21,950 nucleotides of DNA from Planctomycetota bacterium (GTDB lineage: Bacteria; Planctomycetota; PUPC01; JACPCR01). Each line of letters starts with the position of its first letter. Position 1 is the first letter of the stretch. The notes under the pieces are model-generated. The model was given only the letters and a program-made list of their open reading frames with translations, had not been told where the DNA came from and did no database searches. The stretch is taken from the NCBI GenBank assembly GCA_030740295.1, contig JASLXP010000621.1:1-21950 (forward strand). The letters are read 5' to 3'. Positions 16,466-21,950 of this stretch are shown here, in pieces. The translations under genes were made by a program, and so were the position numbers.

Positions 16466-17476
16466 TCACGAAGCCCAGTGTGAGGCGTAGCTGTCCATTG
16501 CCCTGGCGCCGGCCTCGATGTTTTCAATAGGTGTCGGCGGGAATACGTACCAGATCATGCTCAGGCCGCCGTGCCTGGCGCCCAGCTTCTGGATGCATCT
16601 GAGGATGTGCGCGTCGATATCTTCCGGGCTGCCGAAGACGGTCAGGTTCTGGCGGTCGATATCCAGGTGGATGCAGATCTTCCCTCTGGCCAGCTCATCA
16701 AGTTCGTCGAGACCGTTTACCAGGTCCTGCGGGTTGAGCTGTGAGACACCGCACTCGATCAAGTCCGGGATGATGTCAACGATATAGCCATCGCTGTGGT
16801 GGAAAACGTGAACGCCGTTCGACCGGCAGAAAGAGAAGATTTTCTGATAGGACGGCTTGATGAACTTTCGCCATTTTTCCGGGCTGATGGGCAATGCGTG
16901 CTGCAGCCCGAGGTCGTCACCGAAGCTGATCATGTCCGCGCCGGCATCGACCCATCGCCTGCAGACTTCCAGCCAGTAGTTCTCGACGATCGCAGTGAGC
17001 TCGTAGACCTCTTCCCGCTCCTCGGCAAGATCGACCATGAAGTTCTCAAAGCCCCTCAGATACGTGAGCCGCAAAAAGATGAAACCGTGGTCTGTGCCGA
17101 CTCTGGATACGCCGCCCTCACTCCGGGTGCGAGCGATGTTTTCCGCGGCCTCGTCCCAGTTCGTGAAATCTTCCGGCGAAGGCGGCTGATAAGATGCCAG
17201 GTCAGACCACGAAGGAATGGGATGCTCGATAACGACTCCGTCGTGCGATTCGATCTCGTAACGCCATCGAGAGCCCCAGACATCCGTCGCTTCGCTCCCC
17301 GCTGGCCGGCGGGACTGGCGCTCGATGCTGACCGTTACGTGCTCGGAAAAGCCCTCAAGCCAGTCGAGCCGGTCACCGTATTTCCGCCAGACATCGTACC
17401 AGATGTGGATGTGTGAACGGACGGACGGGTCGCCGTCGAGGTTCATTTCTTTGAGGAACTTCTCGCGTTCGTTCAA
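16466..17476 (-). CDS. URO-D/methyltransferase superfamily protein, distal gene of the MFS operon
   Basis: 336 residues, normal for the uroporphyrinogen decarboxylase superfamily, which also contains corrinoid and thiol methyltransferases (MtaA/CmuA types). The start is TTG at 17476, overlapping the TGA of the upstream gene, with AAGGA 8 nt before it; this gives the usual opening (MNEREKFLKEM) of family members. Motifs visible are GADMISFGDDLG (179-190), FHHSDG (225-230), and LNPQD (247-251). Known zinc-dependent methyltransferases of the family have His-x-Cys here; this protein has HHSDG with no Cys, as in many uncharacterised planctomycete-type members, so neither heme synthesis nor Zn-methyl transfer is supported. 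It is tightly coupled to the ceramidase-like gene. Confidence 0.85.
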   Translation of the reverse strand: MNEREKFLKEMNLDGDPSVRSHIHIWYDVWRKYGDRLDWLEGFSEHVTVSIERQSRRPAGSEATDVWGSRWRYEIESHDGVVIEHPIPSWSDLASYQPPSPEDFTNWDEAAENIARTRSEGGVSRVGTDHGFIFLRLTYLRGFENFMVDLAEEREEVYELTAIVENYWLEVCRRWVDAGADMISFGDDLGLQHALPISPEKWRKFIKPSYQKIFSFCRSNGVHVFHHSDGYIVDIIPDLIECGVSQLNPQDLVNGLDELDELARGKICIHLDIDRQNLTVFGSPEDIDAHILRCIQKLGARHGGLSMIWYVFPPTPIENIEAGARAMDSYASHWAS

Positions 17477-18804
17477 TGTAGCTTTCCTTCCAGTTTCAGG
17501 AAGCTGTTCACCAATTCCGTGTGAATATCTGCGTGGGGCAGGGCGCCGACGATAAGCGGGACCGTATCAGCCGCATAGCCGCCCCGCTCGGCAGCGGTGC
17601 GGTCCGGAGCATATCCCACGCTGTCGTTGGTGAGGCCCATGACAAGAGGGACGCGCGATTCGGCCCCGGTACAGATTTCATTCTTTATGGACTGGAAGAC
17701 CTCGAAGCCGCAGCCGAGAAACGCGAACGGCCCCAACCGTATGCCGTGCAGCTCCGTGGGCGGTTCCACACACTCGCCGGCTTCCTTCATCCGGATGAGA
17801 CGCCGCAGAGCGACGGTGTTTACCATGGCCATGCGGACCTTACCGTCCTCATCGCTCGCGTCGGGCGCGTGCAGAATAGCTTCGTTCTCGGCCAGCATGG
17901 TCTGCAGCTTTTCCAGCGTGAATGGCTTGCGCGTGAAGGAGACGTCCTCGAGCACGCATTGAACTGAGCTCACTTCGATCTGTCTGGCTGCTCGCAGCCC
18001 CTCCCGGACCGAGTTCGCGTAGCGGCCGGCGATGACGTCCAGGGCGAGCATGGATTCCTGTTCCGGCTTATGCACCACGCAGGTATTCACGTCCCCCTGT
18101 GCGCCCTGCACGAACATGCCGACCGAGCCAGGATGTTCTCTCTCGATCAGGTTGGTTGCCACGCCGCAGTAATCTCCGTGAATGGCATGGGTGGCGGAGC
18201 AACAGACCACGGGATGGCAGCCGAAATAGCTGAAGAAGCCAAGCACCTTTTCGCCGGACATCGCTTTGATGACGTGACAGGTCGTATCCGTAAGCTCCGG
18301 CTTGTTCGGCCTCCAATTATCGCCGAGGGCTTCTTCGAGAGGGATCGCATCGCGATCGTATTCACGGTTCTGGCCGATGCCTTCGCAAGGAACTTCGGCA
18401 TGGCAGAGGTCTGCGTCCTGCAGATTCTCGATGGCCCGGATACATGCGGCGGCGATCCGTTGCGGGAGAAGCTCCAGGTAGGGCTCGTCCGGCGCTCCCC
18501 ACCCGATGTAGCCGCCGGTATTCGGCCCGCTGTGCGTGTGCGTGCAGTGGATCATGATCGCGTCCGCTGGCAGGCCGGTAGAATCACCAACCAGGCTGCG
18601 GACCCGGTGTGTGAATCTTCTTTCGATGCCGACCAGGTCGAGGCTGGCAATCACAACTTTTTTCTCGCCGAGCTCGACGGCCATGGCTCGCGCCCAGAGC
18701 TTGTCTCTGACCGAGTTTGACCTCCGGGTGATGAATGGCCCGAAGCCGCAAAGCTCGACACCGACCCGCGGCGTAATGTCATTCCTGCCAAATCCAATTC
18801 TCAT
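17473..18804 (-). CDS. Neutral/alkaline non-lysosomal ceramidase N-terminal-like hydrolase
   Basis: 443 residues starting at ATG 18804, with AAAGGAG 6-7 nt upstream. The sequence matches the ceramidase N-terminal fold: HCTHTHSGP (86-94), a second histidine at GCHPVV (H197), GFEVF (E368) and GYAPD (Y398). These are good candidates for the His/Glu/Tyr zinc site. In true ceramidases a GD-S-P segment carries the active serine; here the equivalent is QGAQGDVNT (233-241), with N-T instead of S-P. There is no signal peptide, so it is likely cytoplasmic, unlike secreted ceramidases. The substrate is therefore unknown. It sits 11 bp after the MFS gene and overlaps the URO-D start, so the three probably form one operon. 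Confidence 0.85.
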   Translation of the reverse strand: MRIGFGRNDITPRVGVELCGFGPFITRRSNSVRDKLWARAMAVELGEKKVVIASLDLVGIERRFTHRVRSLVGDSTGLPADAIMIHCTHTHSGPNTGGYIGWGAPDEPYLELLPQRIAAACIRAIENLQDADLCHAEVPCEGIGQNREYDRDAIPLEEALGDNWRPNKPELTDTTCHVIKAMSGEKVLGFFSYFGCHPVVCCSATHAIHGDYCGVATNLIEREHPGSVGMFVQGAQGDVNTCVVHKPEQESMLALDVIAGRYANSVREGLRAARQIEVSSVQCVLEDVSFTRKPFTLEKLQTMLAENEAILHAPDASDEDGKVRMAMVNTVALRRLIRMKEAGECVEPPTELHGIRLGPFAFLGCGFEVFQSIKNEICTGAESRVPLVMGLTNDSVGYAPDRTAAERGGYAADTVPLIVGALPHADIHTELVNSFLKLEGKLH

Positions 18805-18815
18805 TATTGACTCCT

Positions 18816-20039
18816 TTATCTGGTTTCGACCGGAAGTGAAAGCTTCATCAGAACCACAGCGGACAGCATGACAAGAATCCCGCTGACCACAAAAGGGGCG
18901 CTGATGGACCACTCGGCCAGCCAACCGGCCAGGAACGGCCCGATGGCAAAGCCCAGCGCGGAAAATGCCAATGTCTTGCTCAGGTCGAGGCCGCGGGAAT
19001 CCTCCCGGCAGTGCTGCTGAATGATCTCGCTCTGGATGGGAATCCAGACCCCGGCGCCCAGCAGGTCGTGCAGCAGCCAGACCGATGAAGCCAGGATGAA
19101 GCCTGGCAACACGCCACCCAGAGTGATGGTGGCGCCTTCTGCAACAATGGCGACGATGTAAACAAACTTCGGGTTGCGGCAAGGTATGCGGGCAGCGAAC
19201 AGCATGGGCAAAGCGATCGTCACGCGGTGGATTACCATCACCGCTGCCACCGCACCATGGCTGACGCCAAATTTCTGACTGAAGAACAGCGGCATGATGA
19301 AGCAGTGGCTCGTGCTCAGACCGATCGAAAAAATGAAATTCGAGAGCATGATCACCTTCAGATTGGGAGCCAGGTCCCACCGCCAGAAACTTCCGCCGTC
19401 GCTGTTGGATGTCTTGCCGTCTGCGCGGCCGGCAACGCCGAACGCCAGTAGAACGCACGCTATCAGAAAGATCATCCCGGCCAGTATGAGGCTCCCTTCG
19501 CTCCCCAGCGCGAACAGAACAGCCCCGCCCACCGTGATTCCGGCCATCGTTACCCCGGCCAGAAGCGTTCCGCCAGCCTGAAAGAGGAACTCCGCTCCCC
19601 GTGTTTTTCCGATGGAATCGCGAAACTGAGTCCGGCTGTCCGCGAATAGAAGAATGGGGTGAACCGTTTCGCGCATCTGGTGACCGATGTCACGGCAAGC
19701 TTTCAGAATGGTCAGGCCGGCCAGCCGGGCCGTCAGCGGTGTGATTAGCGCGGCCACCGCGTTACTGATCAGTGCCAGCAGGTAGACTTGCTTGCTCCCC
19801 CATTTATCGGCCAGTTGGCCGGACGCCAGCTTCAAGACAAACATGGCCCCGGCGGCCACCCCGAAGATCAGCCCCATGTTCTCGAAAGAGAGGTTCTGTT
19901 CCTTCAGATAGAAAGGAAGAACGAATTCGTAGATGCCTGCGGCGACACCGTAGAGAATGGAGACAGCCAGCAGCACTTTCACCGTGCGGCTTTTGCCCGC
20001 GGGCCGCTGCGGCGTTTCATCAGGTTTGCTAATGCTCAC
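18816..20039 (-). CDS. MFS transporter
   Basis: 407 residues with about 12 hydrophobic segments. The N-terminal half opens with a short hydrophilic tail, then VKVLLAVSILYGVAAGIYEFVLPF. Loop 2-3 has a GQLADKWGSKQ motif, a variant of the MFS motif A (G-x3-D-x-x-G), confirming the superfamily. The central charged loop is near GRADGKTSNSD. The start is GTG at 20039, with a weak Shine-Dalgarno. It is the first clearly supported gene of the tight operon with the ceramidase-like and URO-D genes, suggesting uptake or export of the compound they handle. The substrate cannot be deduced. Confidence 0.88.
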   Translation of the reverse strand: MSISKPDETPQRPAGKSRTVKVLLAVSILYGVAAGIYEFVLPFYLKEQNLSFENMGLIFGVAAGAMFVLKLASGQLADKWGSKQVYLLALISNAVAALITPLTARLAGLTILKACRDIGHQMRETVHPILLFADSRTQFRDSIGKTRGAEFLFQAGGTLLAGVTMAGITVGGAVLFALGSEGSLILAGMIFLIACVLLAFGVAGRADGKTSNSDGGSFWRWDLAPNLKVIMLSNFIFSIGLSTSHCFIMPLFFSQKFGVSHGAVAAVMVIHRVTIALPMLFAARIPCRNPKFVYIVAIVAEGATITLGGVLPGFILASSVWLLHDLLGAGVWIPIQSEIIQQHCREDSRGLDLSKTLAFSALGFAIGPFLAGWLAEWSISAPFVVSGILVMLSAVVLMKLSLPVETR

Positions 20040-20054
20040 CGAAGTTTCTCTGAT

Positions 20055-20243
20055 TCAGTTGCCCGCCAATCTGATGCCCGCGGCTTTCAGCAAAGGAAGG
20101 ACCGGCATCAGCCGCACAGGCAAACTCTTCGGATCCGCAGCCGCATCGCGGGGCCGGATTCCGATCCGGTCCCCTGCGGAATCGAGACCCAACTGATGCA
20201 AGGCCATTATGTGGATGTCTCTCGCAGACATCGACCGAACCAT
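20055..20243 (-). CDS. Possible small hypothetical protein upstream of the MFS gene
   Basis: A 62-codon frame from ATG 20243 (GTG 20249 is an alternative) to a TGA 15 bp before the MFS start. The translation is protein-like, with no rare composition: it starts MVRSMSARDIHIMALHQLG and ends VLPLLKAAGIRLAGN. An in-frame TGA 33 nt upstream of ATG 20243 shows it is not the tail of a longer gene. It is not recognised and may instead be non-coding leader. Its support is spacing and plausible codon use only. Confidence 0.35.
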   Translation of the reverse strand: MVRSMSARDIHIMALHQLGLDSAGDRIGIRPRDAAADPKSLPVRLMPVLPLLKAAGIRLAGN

Positions 20244-20340
20244 CTCCACGACCTGGATTACGCATAACTTTCATGTCGTTTCAGCGGGGCCAGGAAATAT
20301 TTGCGCCAATCCTCCACCCCTTCACCCAGGATTACAGCAC

Positions 20341-21405
20341 TTATTCTGAATCTCCTGACGGCTCAGCTCGAATCTCCATGCTCTTGAGAAGAGCCAGAGG
20401 CCCCGAGCCTTGGACGATGAAAAGCAGGACGATGAAAAGCAGGACGATTCCGAACAGCGGAGCATGGCCCACTAACTCCACCGGGCCGACGGTGATCAGC
20501 GTGGCAACAAAGAAGATCGCCAGTGTCCCTGTCGTAAATCGGGTAGCGATGCCCGCGACCAGCAGAAGCCCGAACATCAGTTCCACAACTCCGGCCGCAA
20601 AGACGAAGTGGAGGTTAGTGAACTCCGCAAAACCAAGGAGTGGCATAAAGTTCAGCGGGTACTCGTCCAGAAACGACACGCAAAGCCCAGGGTTCAGCAG
20701 CTTGTTATGGAACGCAAGGATGACGAGGGTGAGACCCGTGCCCACTCTGATGATAGGAAGCGCCAGATGATCGTAATTCTCCGGTGAAAGTTCCATGAGG
20801 CGGACCAGGCGTTTATCGAGCGGATTCAAGCGAGGCCCCAAAAGGATCAGGGCCACAGCGAGTGAGATGAACTCGCAGAGATAGTCCACAAGCAGGCCCA
20901 TCGGGAAATAGGTCGCCCCGTGCAGGACCGCACCAATTATCAAGACACCGGCGGTGACATACGAGAGGTGGCTGATCAGGAGGATTCCCACTATCACCTG
21001 CGCCACGCGGCCCCAGAGCGTGAGGCCCGGCGTTCTGAATTCGAGATTTGGCGCAAGGAAGAAGCCCGAAGCCGCATTAGCGAAGACCATGATACCGGTG
21101 AGGATCGCCACCGTTCGCCATTCCAGGCTCTTTCCTTCGAAGATGCCATGAATCCACTCGACCACGCGGCGAGGCCCTTTCCAACTCATGCTGAATCGGT
21201 GGACGACTACCGCCAGAATGACATAGAGGGCCACCCCGATGAGCACCACCTTGTTTGTCCCGTCCAGATTGTGTTGCAGCCCGGCGTGTTCATCGCCGTC
21301 CTGGACAAACCACCGGACGTGGGCATCCACTGCTGCCGTGGTAAAGAAGAGAGCCCCGGCGAAAAGCACCAGGCATCTTCTGAAACGATGGCAGTCCACG
21401 AGCAT
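20341..21405 (-). CDS. DoxX-like integral membrane protein
   Basis: 354 residues from ATG 21405, preceded by GAGGAGG. A longer frame to 21594 exists but gives an unlikely Arg/Cys-rich, non-membrane extension. About nine hydrophobic segments are seen. The first follows MLVDCHRFRR and leads to AHVRWFVQDGDEH, a loop common in DoxX-type proteins; the second half has the four-helix DoxX/DoxD-like pattern (VGTGLTLVILAFHNKL, VVELMFGLLLVAGIATRF). DoxX proteins are membrane components linked to quinone/thiosulfate oxidation or redox stress, but function here is not established. Near the C-terminus a 15-bp tandem duplication (20412-20441) encodes IVLLF twice in a membrane segment. Confidence 0.75.
   Translation of the reverse strand: MLVDCHRFRRCLVLFAGALFFTTAAVDAHVRWFVQDGDEHAGLQHNLDGTNKVVLIGVALYVILAVVVHRFSMSWKGPRRVVEWIHGIFEGKSLEWRTVAILTGIMVFANAASGFFLAPNLEFRTPGLTLWGRVAQVIVGILLISHLSYVTAGVLIIGAVLHGATYFPMGLLVDYLCEFISLAVALILLGPRLNPLDKRLVRLMELSPENYDHLALPIIRVGTGLTLVILAFHNKLLNPGLCVSFLDEYPLNFMPLLGFAEFTNLHFVFAAGVVELMFGLLLVAGIATRFTTGTLAIFFVATLITVGPVELVGHAPLFGIVLLFIVLLFIVQGSGPLALLKSMEIRAEPSGDSE
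20412..20448. repeat. 15-bp in-frame tandem duplication within the DoxX-like gene
   Basis: GGACGATGAAAAGCA occurs twice in tandem (20412-20426, 20427-20441), followed by a partial third unit to 20448. It encodes a repeated IVLLF in a transmembrane stretch and keeps the frame. Confidence 0.85.
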
Positions 21406-21711
21406 GCCCTCCTCAAGACACGGTGAAAACACCCTCGGACGACAAGCTCTGCTCCCGAAAGCGGATACGCCCCTGAGCAAGTGAAATGCCGCTGTCCGCA
21501 ACCTTTCTTGGCTGGTCCGGCGATCGAGCGCAACCGGCAGGAAAAGACAGTCCAGAGGAATTTCTGGAACAGGCACACAGTTTTTGCTGACCACTGTTCA
21601 GCGCGGCCCTGGGTCGCATCCAATACGAAAGACTATGGATAGCAAACCAGTCCCGGATATCTTTCTGGTCCGTCGACTTGACTGGTGTCGCTTACCACGA
21701 AAGGAGTTTCA
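21406..21711. promoter_or_regulatory. Divergent region between DoxX-like and second URO-D genes
   Basis: 306 bp between divergent starts. It contains two small inverted repeats: TCCAGA-N6-TCTGGA (21551-21568) and GCTGA-N7-TCAGC (21586-21602). A sigma70-like TTGACT occurs at about 21678 but has no good -10. The Shine-Dalgarno of the plus gene is AAGGAG at 21701-21706. Confidence 0.45.
21551..21568. promoter_or_regulatory. Inverted repeat TCCAGA-N6-TCTGGA, possible operator
   Basis: Perfect 6-bp arms with a 6-bp spacer in the DoxX/URO-D divergent region. Operator role is inferred from symmetry and place. Confidence 0.35.
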
Positions 21712-21950
21712 ATGACTTCCAGAGAACGAGTCCTTTGCTCTCTTGACTGGCAGGAGCCTGACCGTGTTCCCGTCCAGATCTACCTGACTCCGGAAATGCG
21801 GGAGAAGCTGCAGCAGCATTTTGGCGAGCGAAATCTGCTGGAGTGCCTGGGCATCGATTTCAGAAGCGCGGGCCCTCGTTATCTTGGCAAGACGAAAGAG
21901 CCCCGCGATGGCATCAGGTATGACCTGTGGGGTGCAGGCTACCGCACAGT
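21712..21950 (+). CDS. URO-D superfamily protein, N-terminal fragment (runs off right edge)
   Basis: 79 codons are visible from ATG 21712, with AAGGAG 5 nt upstream (21701-21706). The start MTSRERVLCSLDWQEPDRVPVQ is the canonical N-terminus of uroporphyrinogen-decarboxylase/methyltransferase superfamily proteins, and YDLWGAGYRT is a typical later element. The 3' end is beyond the window. It is a second family member, on the opposite strand from the one at 16466-17476. The reaction cannot be assigned from this fragment. Confidence 0.85.
   Translation, partial: MTSRERVLCSLDWQEPDRVPVQIYLTPEMREKLQQHFGERNLLECLGIDFRSAGPRYLGKTKEPRDGIRYDLWGAGYRT

Noticed and set aside
18805..19458. Longer open frame extending the ceramidase-like gene upstream into the MFS gene
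   Set aside because: It is antiparallel-free but lies wholly within the MFS coding sequence in another frame; the family N-terminus (MRIGFGRNDITP) and AAAGGAG place the start at 18804.
21406..21594. N-terminal extension of the DoxX-like gene
   Set aside because: The extension is Arg/Cys-rich and non-membrane, and a good Shine-Dalgarno stands before ATG 21405.

Overview
The window reads as a chromosomal segment of a moderately GC-rich, free-living, probably uncultured bacterium. Secreted glycoside-hydrolase-like proteins, two uroporphyrinogen-decarboxylase (URO-D) homologues, a ceramidase-fold hydrolase, an MFS exporter/importer and stand-alone regulators occur together. This mix is common in Planctomycetota/Lentisphaerota/Sumerlaeota/Hydrogenedentota-type genomes. 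That placement is an inference from gene content only; there is no rRNA, tRNA or marker gene here to fix it.

Region 1 (1-4965, minus strand) holds two exported carbohydrate-active proteins. A 743-residue GHL10/DUF187-type TIM-barrel hydrolase is followed by a clan GH-A glycosidase that runs off the left edge. Region 2 (4966-6380, plus) is an orphan pyruvate/acetoin dehydrogenase E1-alpha subunit with no E1-beta, E2 or E3 beside it. Region 3 (6550-8202, minus) has an exported zinc metallopeptidase and then a 195-residue Asn-rich protein built of three ~65-residue repeats, with its own strong Shine-Dalgarno and bidirectional terminator. Region 4 (8747-12969) has a GT4 glycosyltransferase, a palindromic interspersed repeat and an FHA-GAF-sigma54 activator (all minus), divergent from an OmpR-family response regulator. 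The two regulators share a 380-bp region rich in inverted repeats. Region 5 (13090-16295, plus) has a large secreted GH-A-like protein whose two catalytic glutamates both appear to be replaced, then a double-ACT-domain protein and a bidirectional terminator.

Region 6 (16466-21405, minus) is a same-strand run: DoxX-like membrane protein, a possible small protein, an MFS transporter, a ceramidase-like hydrolase and a URO-D family protein. The last three are tightly packed (11-bp gap, then a stop/start overlap with a TTG start) and look like one operon. A second URO-D homologue starts at 21712 on the plus strand and leaves the window.

The most unusual items are the apparent pseudo-glycosidase (13090-15771), the three-repeat Asn-rich protein (7615-8202), and the MFS/ceramidase-fold/URO-D operon, in which the hydrolase lacks the usual ceramidase serine and the URO-D lacks a methyltransferase-type cysteine. 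No CRISPR array, insertion sequence, tRNA or rRNA was recognised.
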